Source: Epiperipatus broadwayi (lineage: Eukaryota; Onychophora; Udeonychophora; Euonychophora; Peripatidae). From it: a stretch of 64,000 nt of DNA. This document shows positions 35,161 through 45,779 of this stretch, one piece after another. Position 1 is the stretch's first letter, and every line of letters begins with the position of its first letter. Below the pieces are notes generated by a model that did no database searches, had not been told where the DNA came from, and saw nothing but the letters and a program-made list of their open reading frames with translations. The position numbers were made by a program, and so were the translations under genes. The stretch is taken from positions 50,764 to 114,763 of the forward strand of contig JAQFVV010001088.1 of NCBI GenBank assembly GCA_028023455.1, read 5' to 3'.

Positions 35161-35897
35161 GTTTTATATTAATAGTTTGCATCAAGGATTTTTTTGCTTG
35201 AACTGCATTATTTAATACTATTTCCACTTCACTTATCATTTAATAGATATAAAATAAAATTTTAAAATGTTGATATATAAATATAGAAATTGCTTATTAT
35301 TGTTTAATGGAAAACACATTGTGCATGATTTAAAACTATACCTAAAAGAAACATTGGTCTAGTTTATTTTCTTGCTCTATATTTGTATCTATCTGAAAAC
35401 TATTCCATCAACCTACATGTTGCCATCAAATAAAACAATTTTATAATAAATAAAATATAACTAGCATTTTTCTGCAAATGCACTCACCTTCTTTAGAGCC
35501 TTCTAATTTAAGAAAACTTTTTAAAAGGTGTGTTGCAATTACACAGGAATGTTACATACATTTTAACACCCCCCCCCCCACAAAACTATTTTATTTGAAT
35601 GCCAATATGAACTTTAAGTGGAAATTTATATTAAGTAAACTATTTTCTATGAAAATATTTAAATTAATACACACATATACCTAATTTTAGTATAAGTACT
35701 CAGGATGTAATAAGCATTCTGCATGCAAAAAAATTATAATGTTCATATACTTATATCTATGATATGATCAATACTAAAGGCTAGTGAATCAATTATGGTA
35801 ACAGTGTGACATGATAAAGTTTTGCTTATTATTCCTTAACATTAAATATATACATATTTATACAGGCAAATATATATAAATAATTGTATTTACTTAC
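35161..35897. other. Flank of the host exon (inferred intron)
   Basis: AT-rich sequence with a C-run at 35570-35579. A short open frame (35478-35684) has no family features. The donor of exon 35898-36069 marks the start of this intron on the minus strand. Confidence 0.45.
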
Positions 35898-36069
35898 CTA
35901 TGTCTCCAATTTCTGTGTCTGCTGCCTGAACGTTTATATTTCGTTTTGCTTTCTTTTAAACTGCGTTGATATCGCTTCATTTTAACCCAGCTTCGTCCAG
36001 CTGCATCGAAGGTGCACCATAATGTTAAAACCACACTGAGCATCACACACCAATTAGAAATAACAATTC
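35898..36069 (-). CDS. Candidate host-gene exon: transmembrane segment plus basic tail
   Basis: On the minus strand the acceptor TTTCAG is followed by a 172-nt open segment ending in ATAG|GTAAGTA, a strong consensus donor. After two bases that finish a split codon there are 56 codons without a stop. Residues 1-20 are hydrophobic with W and C residues (for example VMLSVVLTLWCTF), enough for one membrane helix. The rest is strongly basic (SWVKMKRYQRSLKE, then KRSGSRHRNWRH), which by the positive-inside rule would be cytoplasmic. It ends in phase 2. The upstream phase matches exon 63030-63081. No transposon family seen here has such a sequence, so a host membrane protein is the best reading. The gene is not recognised and no name is offered. 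Confidence 0.7.
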
Positions 36070-36070
36070 C

Positions 36071-36540
36071 TGAAATTCAAGGATATTTTTAAATGAAATT
36101 ATTATTTAATTAGTAATTTTTCATCTTAACTCTTCTTTTAATATCTAATATCAATTTGTAAATCATGTATGCAATTTATTGAAAAATTTAAATATAATAA
36201 ATTAAAAATACTATTAATAAATACTATTTCGTGCATGAAAAAATATTGAAAACATACAATAATGTTATATTTAATGTTTTCAATATTTTTTATGTGTCAT
36301 AACAAACATAAATGATTTAAAAATCATTATTCTAGGATAATACAATTCATTATTTTATATTGAATTATGTCAGTATTATGCAAGTCTTTTTAAAATGTTA
36401 ATTTTTGTGTATAGTGTTTAAAATTATCCCATTAGTGTTATCAGCAATTGGTTAAATAAATTATAACAAAATAGTGTAAATAAATTTGAATATTTTCGAT
36501 TGCACATTTTTATGTTGGTTTATTAATTTTTTTTATTAAA
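36071..36540. other. AT-rich intronic stretch
   Basis: No gene recognised. Moderately pyrimidine-rich on the minus strand close to the acceptor at 36070. Confidence 0.4.
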
Positions 36541-36544
36541 TACT

Positions 36545-36598
36545 TCTATTTAAGTTACAATCTCTGTTTGTTTGTTTCAATTAAATACTTTCATTTAA
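36545..36598. repeat. Left half of a repeat split by the Penelope insertion
   Basis: Matches 13602-13654 and stops at TTCATTTAA (36590-36598), the left target-site copy. The right half resumes at 38463. Confidence 0.78.
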
Positions 36599-36674
36599 CA
36601 TATAATACTCAATTGTCCAAACACTTTACTACTTTTACAATGCTTTATTTTCCACCCTTTTTCTACAGTTTACA

Positions 36675-36703
36675 GTTTCGATTGCCCCAGCAATCTTCTT
36701 CAG
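36675..36703 (-). ncRNA. Hammerhead-ribozyme-like core in the Penelope 3' region
   Basis: On the minus strand: CTGAAGA, one extra A, a perfect six-base stem GATTGC, loop TGGG, GCAATC, then GAAAC. The hammerhead consensus is CUGANGA - stem II - GAAA. All fixed positions of this part are present; the extra A before stem II is unusual. Stems I and III were not established. The position, downstream of the endonuclease, fits the ribozyme place in Penelope-like elements. Confidence 0.55.
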
Positions 36704-37559
36704 AACAACAACATAATACAAACATATGAATATACATGAACATATAATTTACATCCTATATATACATCTTATAATATCTTTTATTTTACATTATTATTAT
36801 TATTATTCATTTCTTATCCTTTTTACCTTCTATATTTATTAATCAAAATATTTCCTATACATATATATATATACACATATATACATATACACATACATAT
36901 CTCCCATATATATATATGTATTCTATTTTTATTCTTTATTTCATCTTATTCACATAATATATAACTCTAAATTAATATCTTTCATATTTTACATTATTAC
37001 ACATTTTACTAATAATCATTCAATAACTTATAATATATTTTAATTTATAATATAACTCTAAACACCTTTAATATCTCCTAACCTTAATGCTAAATTCAAA
37101 TTTTAAAAAAATTAGTTATATTTTGAGTACCCCCCTCTCTTTAAATTTACACTTATATTAATAGTACCTCCATCTTCCTATTTTATAACTAAATTTAAAA
37201 TTTTTTTTTTATTTGTATTCTTTATTTATTTTATTCTTATTACTCTTTAAATACTCCATTTTAACTTAATATCTTTTATATTTTTATTATTATTATTATT
37301 ATTCATTTTACTAGCTATCAATATTCATAATTTATTCATTCAATAATTTATAATCTATTTTAACCTATAATATTATTATTTTATTTTAAACACAATTTTA
37401 AAACATTTTTTAAAATTATTTTTTAACTCACCATTATATCTCCTAATCTCAACCGTTACAATTAAATTTTAAAAACTACCATTAAACTTTTAGTACCCTG
37501 CTCTTTAAATTATTAGCAGCTCCCTCTTCTGATTTTTTATATACTTAAATTTTTATAAT

Positions 37560-38440
37560 CCTTTATATTACATCAAAATTTTCCATCCAAAATCTCTATT
37601 CATAACTGGCCTAATAATATTAATATAAATAGCCTCTTTTATTTTTCTATCCCTTTTATGATCTGTAAAGTGTACCATCCTTATAGAATCCTTTCCAAAC
37701 TCATGCCCTGTCTCTAATTTATGTAAATATATCAATGAATTTTTATTATATTTATGTTGTAACAGACTCCTATATATTGAATTCTTTCTTTCTCTAACAA
37801 TTTATTTTTATATTATTAATTTGACATGTTTTACAATTAATCTCATATATGCTATATATTTCATTATCTAAATTTTTATTATAAATACTAATATACTTAT
37901 TTTCTAAAATACTAATCATATTGTTTCTCCTTTTATTAACTACTTTAACATTTAATACATTATTAAATTTTTATTAATCTTACCTATAACCTTATTTAAA
38001 TTTTTAATTACATAATTATTCTCTCTCTTTATACCTATACAATTAACTTTATTACTACTTCTTTCTTCTTTATTATTACTTATAGACTGTATATTATTTT
38101 CTAGTAATCTAATATTATTATTTATAAATTTATACAGATAATAATTATGTATAAATTCTTTATTAATTGACTCTATCTGTTTAACATAATCTTCTTTACT
38201 TGAACAATAATTTACCGCTCTATGAATTCTAGAATGTATTGTATTTACTTTATATCTCACATTTATATTTGAATGCCAATTAGTTATATTATCTATATTA
38301 CTTTTTTATGAATTGATGTTTCAATTCTACATTTCCCTTTTTCATATGACTTCATTTTTATATCCAAATATGTCAGTATATTATCCTCTTCTTTTTCTAT
38401 AACAAACTTAATCTTCTTATCCATCTTATTAACATCCTCT
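37560..38440 (-). pseudogene. Penelope-like RT C-terminus and GIY-YIG endonuclease remnant
   Basis: The minus frame 38260-37952 reads NTIHSRIHRAVNYCSSKEDY and EFIHNYYLYKF, matching the region after the RT core of Penelope-like proteins (H-R-A...CS...N.Y). After frame breaks, EIYSIYEINCKTCQIN (near 37870-37825) is the GIY part with its following cysteines. Then come a Q-Y-I-G-like remnant (near 37775) and LHKLETGHEFGKDSIRM (near 37730-37680), the H...GHEF segment, ending MNRDFGWKILM at a stop near 37565. Stops and shifts separate the blocks, so it is inactive. Confidence 0.8.
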
Positions 38441-38462
38441 ATGAACAAATCTATCTTCTGTG

Positions 38463-38565
38463 TTCATTTTAAGTTTAGAGTAAAATTTTAAAATCGAAGT
38501 TTAAGAAATAAAGTTTAAGATATTTATATATAATAGAATTTGTTTAAATTTGGTACAATTGATAT
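38463..38565. repeat. Right half of the repeat split by the Penelope insertion
   Basis: Matches 13644-13725 (ending TTTAAATTTGGTACA) and starts with TTCATTTTAA, the right target-site copy. Confidence 0.78.
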
Positions 38566-38735
38566 AAATCACTAGCAATGCCGTATGATACTAAAATATT
38601 TTAGATAGTTTATTTAATTTCTTAAATTCAGAGCAGTGATGAATGAAATTACAAATATTTTGATATTAAATTAAAAATAAGTTGATATCAATTCAATAAG
38701 TTTTCAATAATCCATGTGAGAGTGAAGTACATATT

Positions 38736-41700
38736 GAAGCTGGAAATATAGTACATATTTCTGCTTCACCTAGTGTCAATGTCATCAACACTAGTCTGGG
38801 TTTGAACCCAATCCTTATTAACTGACACCCATCTCATATTAGGTGGTAGTATATTTTAAGCAATATTATAATTGTTTATATTTCATTAATCTTATTTTAT
38901 AATTAAAACTAACCTTTTTATATTAGTTTATTTATTCTATATTTGTAAAAATGTATATTGTGTTTATTTTATTAAATTGAATTGAATCCTAGATATCTAT
39001 AAAATGTTACAAATATTTCAAATTCTTTATTAAAGTTCATTTTTCTTTAATTAATCAGTTGGTAACATTTTATATTTATCTTTTAATCAATGTACATTTG
39101 AGAATCAATTATTTAAACAATGTAATATTTGTAAGAAATGTTTTGTAAATTTCTATTTAAGTTTATGTCAAATATCAGTTTGAAAGTCATTGTACCAAAT
39201 TCCTAAAATTTTTCTGAATAAAATCTACATTTTTGTTAATCTAAACCTTAATTAAATAGGCTTTATTAATACAATGACTGATAAACTTAATATGCTTGTT
39301 TTTTTTTTTTTAATTAGCAAATAAAACCTTGGGGCATGTTCATGCAGAATTATAGATTTCCCTCCCAAGCAGGCACCAACCTGAGAGAAACAGTTAGTGA
39401 TTGCAATTGGCAGTTGTCACTGTAGATTTAATCCTCTAGATAAAGATCAGAACACATAAATAAGGGAAAATTTGATAAGAATTAATGGATTATTGAGTTT
39501 ACTGGAGAGAAGTGATTAATCTATATATACATCGTGCCTAAAGAAATGACGGGGTGAAAAGATCAGTCATTTGCTTCTCAGAGGTCTGTTCCACCAACTC
39601 ATCCATGCCTTTGCAGTGCTTAAACATCTAGCTGGAGACTGTCTGTGTCGAGGAAGCCTGCAAATAATCTGACTGTATAAATGCCTGTTTACAGCCATGG
39701 AGTGCCTACTGACTGATTCTGAGGTAACGTCCAATTCGCAGCAAGCCATTGATTCCATTTTACTTGTTTTCCAAATCAATACTAATGTATATTTTATATA
39801 TCTGTGTGATGTTTATACGGCTTGGTTCGTCTTTTAATTTTATTAAATTTAAAATATCAATTCTTATAAAATCTTACATTATTTTGATGCAGAAAATTAA
39901 ATTAATTTTGTGGGTTTATTTAGAATATTTGATTTACTGAAATTTCCAAGTACGAAATTCAATGAGCTATTAACTTTAAATTCTCTCCCTATTAATTTTC
40001 CAGTTGAAATCATTACAGGACACTTACTTCCCATAAATTAATTAATAGAAAAACTTGTTTAGTTTTGTACCTTTTATATTATAAATTCATTTTAAATTTA
40101 TTTATTATTGAAATTATTTTAAAAATCTTATTATTACCTCCAATTTAAAATTGCTTTCATAATTAAGTCGATTAGAAACCTATTACAATTTCTGTAAAAC
40201 GTATATCTTGAAAGAAAATCATTGACAGCACCTTTATCATAGAATTTTATCAATATATATTTCATACACATATTTTATTTGTCAGAAAATATTAAAATTA
40301 TGATTTACAATTTATTATGCTTTATTTGTCAAACTTCATCAGAAGTGAGTTTGATATTAATGCCCCATCTATGTTAATTAAAAGACAGTCTTATTTTGTA
40401 ATCTTTGATAAACTATTTAATAACTTATTAATAAAAGTGTGGAAAACAATTTATATTTTAGTTCTAATTCTTACCTTTCTTTTTATAATATAATTTATAA
40501 TTCATTCATTGATGTCAGGGAGCTGATTATTTTAATCAGGATTTAAGTTATAATTTTGTTAGTGATACATTATCTACCTATATATGTCTAAGGCATTATG
40601 TACTTATAGCTACAAACATTCATTTATTATTATTTTGCTTTGCTACTTACTCTTCAGGACCTTCGAAATTTAACTATGACCAGTCCAATCTTTCACACTC
40701 CCTCAAAGTAGACATAGTTCATACCAAGGGATTCTTTTTGGGCATTGCCATTTAAGATGTGTATGGGAAATCCAGCACATCAAAAATATTTTATTATTAT
40801 TCAGAGACATGCTTTGGTTGGAGGGCCAACATTTCTCTTATCTACCTGTACATATCAGGAATTTCCTTTAGCAAAGCCACCCAGAGTTTCATAACAGACC
40901 TCATTTATTTTTGTTGTAATCTATAATAGCATATTGCCTTCTTCATCATTTTATATCTTTATTTAGCAAACCTGAAATGCTCTCTGCCATGATGGCATGT
41001 CCTTCCCAAACAAATTTCGTAATTAATTAAATCTGACTGTATAATTGTCAATTATTTATTTAAGAACTATTTTGCTTCCCACACTCATTATATACAAATG
41101 ATTTTAAATGTAATAGTGTTTTAAATGCCCATCTTTCATGTCTTGTAATATATATATAAAACAGATTTATTTGTAATATCTTGAAGAGGGCTAATAATAT
41201 TTTATTGCTGATTGGTTTTTGGCCGACCAATTAACAAACTTTTACATTGTTTGTCAATGCCGCATCAAAACGAATTAAAGAAAATAACTAAGTTGTATAA
41301 ACAAATACTTAACTTATTTTGTACTAAATTCCTTAATAAATTTCTATAATATTGTTATTTTAAATAAGCTTAGTTTGTCATCACTCCCAATCTCTAAGGT
41401 TAATTACTCTACTTACTTAAATATTTCTTTGATTTAAATTCACTTCTGTGTAATGTTGCCATAAAGAATTATCATTATTACTGTTCAAACCATTAGTAAT
41501 CGATCAAATCATATCTGTACCGTTCTGCAATTGTCAGAATCAATTAAATCATTAATTTTCATATAAACCCTTTATTATTTTGAGTCTCTATGTGAACCAT
41601 GACCTCCAGCTGGGACGGAATAAAACCAAGCACTGCTAGTGTCATCACAAACGTTATCCATTAGTCAGAGAGGCAATAGTTTAGGCAAATAGGTTAGGAT

Positions 41701-41808
41701 TCATCCTTGTCCTGACATATGTATCTTGTGCATGGTTGGATTCAAGGTACTTTTGCTTGGATTATTGGTCTTGTTGAATGAATATATGATTTTGACCAGC
41801 ACAGAGGC
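38736..41808 (+). repeat. 3.07 kb direct repeat, left copy (candidate 5' LTR)
   Basis: Landmarks shared with the right copy include the start GAAGCTGGAAATATAGTACA, GTCTGTTCCACCAACTCATC near 39583, TGTATAAATGCC near 39673, and TTGGTCTTGTTGAATGAATA near the end. A TATAAAT box at 39675-39681 is followed by a GC-richer stretch and GAG|GTAACG, which could be a short leader exon with a splice donor at 39720-39725. No protein of its own is recognised; open frames on the opposite strand over 39567-39779 are judged incidental. Confidence 0.8.
39675..39681 (+). promoter_or_regulatory. TATA box candidate in left direct repeat
   Basis: TATAAAT lies about 940 bases inside the repeat and is directly followed by a GC-richer stretch ending in a GTAACG donor-like site. 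The same sequence is at 46732-46738 in the right copy. Inference from motif and setting. Confidence 0.35.
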
Positions 41809-43959
41809 TTTTTTTTTCCGAGTTTGGCCGCCCAATCATGGAGCCTGTTAATTATTCCCACACCCTGAATAATTCATTAGCTACATGTGTATAATTTGAT
41901 ATATATAATTTAATATACACATAATTTTCCAGAATATAAAATGACTTAGTTTTGTCATATTGATTTTATAAAATCAAATACTGTTTTGTTAATAAAGTAA
42001 AGAGGAATACCATGTTTTCCATCCATAGTTTGTAATTTTTTTTTGGTAAACAGATTAATTAAAAGTGAAAACTCATATGGTTAAATAGATTGTATAAAAT
42101 ATGAAAGTAGTTTGAACTACTATATTAATGTATATGTAAGTTTTTTTTTTACTTCCAGAGTTTTGTTATGTAGAAATTTTTTTCTCTCTACTTTTCTCCT
42201 GTGTTTGCTAAGAATGGGAAATATTTGTATGGAAATTTTTTTTTCTTGTTAATTGAGTATATAATGTTGTGATTATTTTAAAGTGTAAAGAATTTGACAC
42301 GTATATGGATTTTTTTTTTTTCAACTTTTTCTCCAAAGTTTTTTTTTCTTTTCCAATAATGTATAGTACTATGAATGTGTATAGAAGTATATGTGTGTAA
42401 AATCTATGTACTTGTATATGTAGCACTACATGTATATGTACATGGGTGTGTATGTGCGTGAGTATGAACAGTGGAATATCTCAAAAGAGAATAGACATGT
42501 TTGAAAATTTTTATATGTATTGCATTGCTATATATTTTCTTGGAAACCCATATGTGTAAAAAAGTTGTGTTGTATCTCAAGCACAATAGCTTGAAAACTT
42601 TTTCCCAATATATAAATGTACAAATTTTTTTTCTTTCTGGATTTGACAGTTGAACAAATTAATATCCCCAAATGATATTTCATATATACAGTTTTATATA
42701 TTCAGACCAATATATTTAAAAGTTTGTTCAGTTCACCTGAGTTTGAATCCATAGTGACATGTAAAAATTTATGTATGTGCTCTTAAGTTTATCAAAATGT
42801 TTCTTTTAATGTTAGAATTATATCAAACTCAAACTATGTAAAATAATCATAAAGTGAGGTCAAAGTGATGTAAAGTTTTTTTTTTCATGAGTGTCAAAAA
42901 CCAAAGGCTGTGTTTTACAACCATAAAATGTTGTGCGAAAAGTTTTCTTTTAAATCCAAATACTGTAACTATAACTGTAGTACCTGATTTTTCAACCATA
43001 TATATATTTAGTGAAAGTTTTTTTTTGTTGTTGTTGAAACCCATGTATTACAACCATATGTAGAATTTTTTTTTTTTTGTATCTGGTTTTACATGCACAC
43101 ATGAATTTTTTTTGTGTGTTTTCATATGTTTAAAAAAATGTTAAAGCCCATGTACTACATCCATAAGCCTTATGTGTAAAAGGTTGTAATAAGATGTATT
43201 TAATGTTTATTCATATGGGCACACTGTATTAACAATCGATAAAAATACATATATTTTTTTTTATATACATACCTGTTTATATATATATATAGTAGAGCTA
43301 TCTGTAAGTGTTATATTATTGCTGACCTTGATAACTGGCGCCCTGGTGTAGGAAATAGAGTACCTATTACCATTATAAATTTGTTATCAAGTTCAAATAC
43401 ATAAATAAATAAAGAACCGTGGTAATTCTTGGCAACAATTTATATATTTATATATATATATATATGAGATTTGGAGAGTGAAGAATTTTATAACTGGTGT
43501 ATTATGTAATAAAATTGTAAGCAATGTAATATTCATAACAACAAGATTATGTATTGAACTATGAAAATAATGATTTTTTTAAGTCCATTTCAGAGGCAAG
43601 GAGTGACCAAGGGTGACCAGCTAGAATCAAAAAAACAAAGCAGTCATTCTCATGATAAAGTAAAGTTTGTTTTGTTGAAGTTTGAAACAATTATTTAAAT
43701 ATCCGGCTTAAAACAGACAGAAACTTAGTAGTGCAGGACAGAAAGGACACAGTCAGTAAAACATGATGGGAAGAGTGGCAGAGTGAGGGAAGCAAATGCT
43801 CAAATTAGTGATTATATAAATTCCAAGATAAAAATACATTTACGTTCTAGTTATTTAAGATTGTGTTAAAGTGTCAGTGAGTTATAGTTCTAGTAAAATA
43901 ACTTTGAATTCTAAGATCAGCATTATTACCATTATTGTATCAAACTTTTTGAAATCCAA
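41809..43959 (+). other. Interior leader of the long-repeat element
   Basis: A 2.1 kb T-rich non-coding stretch. Two primer-binding-site-like sequences start with TGG: TTGGCCGCCCAATCATGG near 41833, about 20 bases after the left repeat, and CTGGCGCCCTGGTGTAGG near 43336. The second resembles tRNA-primed sites of retroelements better, but lies 1.5 kb from the repeat end. Around 42400-43180 poorly conserved motifs such as CCCATGTA..ACAACCATA recur several times. Confidence 0.4.
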
Positions 43960-45276
43960 ATGGATAACAGCCTAGAAGAAAAGGAAAGTGAAGATGTTGA
44001 TGCCAGCATCTCAGTGAAAGAAGAAAACATGGAGCAAATTTCAGAGGTCATGATAAAGGATACATTTCCCCTTATCCATGAGTTCAAACAAGATCCTATA
44101 CCTGATCAAAATGAGAACCTGATTACCTTACTCCATAGTATGATGGTTCAAATCCAAAGGGATGCACAGGAATTGAGAACAGAAATGACGATGGCAATCC
44201 ACAAAAGTTTAAAAGAATGCAGAGAGGACAATGCCAGTGTTCTACAAGTAATGGAAGAGAAGTGGGGAAGTACTACAAAAGGAATTGAGGAGGTGTCAGA
44301 AATGATTGAAAAAAATAATTTAGTGGAGGAACATGTTAAAACAGAAAAGGAGTCAGAGGATATTGTTGAATTAAAGCAAGGTGAAGAAACTTTGGAGTTT
44401 CCAACCAAAGATATTTTAAAGGAAACACCAGTTGAATATCCAATTACTGATGAAGCAAAATTTGAAAGTGTTAAAAAGGAAGAAATTGAAATTACAAAGG
44501 ATGTTATTGAAGTTATCAGTCCACCTTCAGGAAAACTTCTAATTGTGGAATATATGTCTAAAATTGCAAAAAAAGAAGCAATATATACAGAAGCTGAGAC
44601 TGAAATAATATCAAACACAGTAAGAGAATTTAAAATGGATGCAAAGACTGCTTATGAGTTGCAAGCTGATTTAATAAAATCTAAAATTGATTTAAAAATT
44701 GTGAAAGAGTCTAAAATCAAGGTTGAGATCATGGCAGAGCCTAAAAATAATGCTGTAAATAGTGATAATTGTAATATCAATATGGAGATACCAGAAAAAT
44801 TAAAAATCTATTCAGGGACTACAATAGACACTAAAATCTATACAGAAAACATGGAAAAGATGAAATCTGATGTAGAAATCATGCCAGAACTTTTTGAACA
44901 ACAAAAAATAGTTGAGAACTTTGAGAGGTCTATAGATACTGAAGTAAATGAAAAGGAATACAAAATAAGTGTGTTAGAAGATAAACCCATCTCAGAAATT
45001 CCCAAAATAAATGATAAGGTAATAGAAAATTCAAATAAAAATGAAATTCCACTAGAAACATTGAAAAATGATGTTGAAAAAGATAATATACAAGAATTAA
45101 ATAGTGACTTGGAAGTGATTAAAGGAAGAGAGAAACTGCTTTCGGAAATAATCAGGAAAATAGCACACAATATGATGAAAAATCGAGATAAAGAACAGGA
45201 TAAACAGCAGAGCAAGGAAGAAGAGAAAAACACAAAGATAAATATCGGAAACATAAAAATAGTGCCTTCATCCTAG
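43960..45276 (+). CDS. 438-codon charged, coiled-coil frame, gag-like (unidentified)
   Basis: One long open frame from ATG (MDNSLEEKESEDVDASIS) to TAG. It is very rich in E, K, I and D, with no membrane segment and no zinc knuckle. Residues about 55-110 (LLHSMMVQIQRDAQELRTEM, then a region with MEEKW) look like an N-terminal coiled coil of the sort placed before capsid in some Ty3/gypsy Gag proteins. The rest is low-complexity charged sequence with loosely repeated EIxxEPK/EIMPE phrases. Codon use and an uninterrupted 1.3 kb in AT-rich DNA make it real or recently real. No capsid or protease motif is seen. Gag-like is an inference from context (direct repeats, tail frame 45204-45383); a host-type protein is possible. 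Confidence 0.6.
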   Translation: MDNSLEEKESEDVDASISVKEENMEQISEVMIKDTFPLIHEFKQDPIPDQNENLITLLHSMMVQIQRDAQELRTEMTMAIHKSLKECREDNASVLQVMEEKWGSTTKGIEEVSEMIEKNNLVEEHVKTEKESEDIVELKQGEETLEFPTKDILKETPVEYPITDEAKFESVKKEEIEITKDVIEVISPPSGKLLIVEYMSKIAKKEAIYTEAETEIISNTVREFKMDAKTAYELQADLIKSKIDLKIVKESKIKVEIMAEPKNNAVNSDNCNINMEIPEKLKIYSGTTIDTKIYTENMEKMKSDVEIMPELFEQQKIVENFERSIDTEVNEKEYKISVLEDKPISEIPKINDKVIENSNKNEIPLETLKNDVEKDNIQELNSDLEVIKGREKLLSEIIRKIAHNMMKNRDKEQDKQQSKEEEKNTKINIGNIKIVPSS

Positions 45277-45383
45277 CTGATGATGGAATAAGCAAAGAAA
45301 TTTTTAATGAACAAAAAGAGACTTTTAATGCTGCCCATTTAAAACCATATCATGAAATACCTCCAGATCCAGGGGAAGTCTAA
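45204..45383 (+). CDS. Overlapping frame with integrase-type C-terminal motif
   Basis: In the -1 frame relative to the 438-codon frame, open from after TAA 45201-45203 to TAA 45381-45383. It reads KHKNSAFILADDGISKEIF and then TFNAAHLKPYHEIPPDPGEV at the end. The pattern (V/F)N-x-AHLKPY close to the C-terminus is typical of integrases of Ty3/gypsy and related retroelements. The frame overlaps the end of the long frame by about 70 bases, containing GAAAAAC at 45225-45231. It may be the tail of a pol that has lost its body by an internal deletion. Confidence 0.6.
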   Translation, partial: TAEQGRREKHKDKYRKHKNSAFILADDGISKEIFNEQKETFNAAHLKPYHEIPPDPGEV

Positions 45384-45779
45384 ATTATTTTCAAAATGTG
45401 AGACCCTTTGTGTATGACACCATATAATTGAAATACATATTGATTGTGTGATTGGACTGTCAATATATAAATCTTGTCTAAGGACTATTATCTAATAGTA
45501 ACTAAATGAAGTAAGAAGACTAAAGTTAGTAGAATGAGGAAGATAAGAAAGAATTGCTAAGAAAATAAATCGTTTAATAGGATGATAGTTTAAGAATTGC
45601 AATTTCAGCAGAGTAATAAATTTAGAAGAAACTAAAGGCTTGCAGATCTCAATACAGTTACCATTCCAATAATAATATAATAAACCTTGGTCAGCAAACC
45701 CTTGGTCAGCCTCTATTGTCACTGGACACCCAAGTAAAATGTTTTTTTTGTTGTTTTTTCCCCCAAGTTGAGGCATATG
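45384..45779 (+). other. 3' spacer before the right direct repeat
   Basis: Non-coding. No convincing polypurine tract directly before 45780; the nearest distinctive run is a pyrimidine block (TTTTTTCCCCC) at 45752-45766. Confidence 0.4.

Larger units (their letters stand above)
36599..38462 (-). mobile_element. Penelope-like element, 5'-truncated, with target-site duplication
   Basis: The insert is flanked by TTCATTTAA (36590-36598) and TTCATTTTAA (38463-38472). An uninterrupted paralogue at 13599-13725 has one copy (TTTATTTTAA). On the minus strand it encodes the end of a Penelope-type reverse transcriptase, a GIY-YIG-type endonuclease remnant, a ~870-base AT-rich 3' region and, near the end, a hammerhead-like motif (36675-36703). 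Penelope-like elements are retroelements whose RT is related to telomerase and which carry GIY-YIG nucleases; hammerhead motifs in them are established knowledge. Confidence 0.82.

Noticed and set aside
34940-35239. 99-codon minus-strand frame
   Set aside because: It runs through a tRNA-derived SINE (B-box, poly-A), so it is not protein coding.
39567-39779. Minus-strand open frame (MIWKTSKMESMACCELDV...) repeated at 46562-46825
   Set aside because: It is shared only because the 3.07 kb repeat is duplicated. It overlies the TATA box and leader-like region of the plus orientation, has no family motif, and changes length between copies.
44148-45254. Minus-strand serine/isoleucine-rich open frames
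   Set aside because: Antisense to the 438-codon plus frame; composition mirrors its E/K-rich codons.
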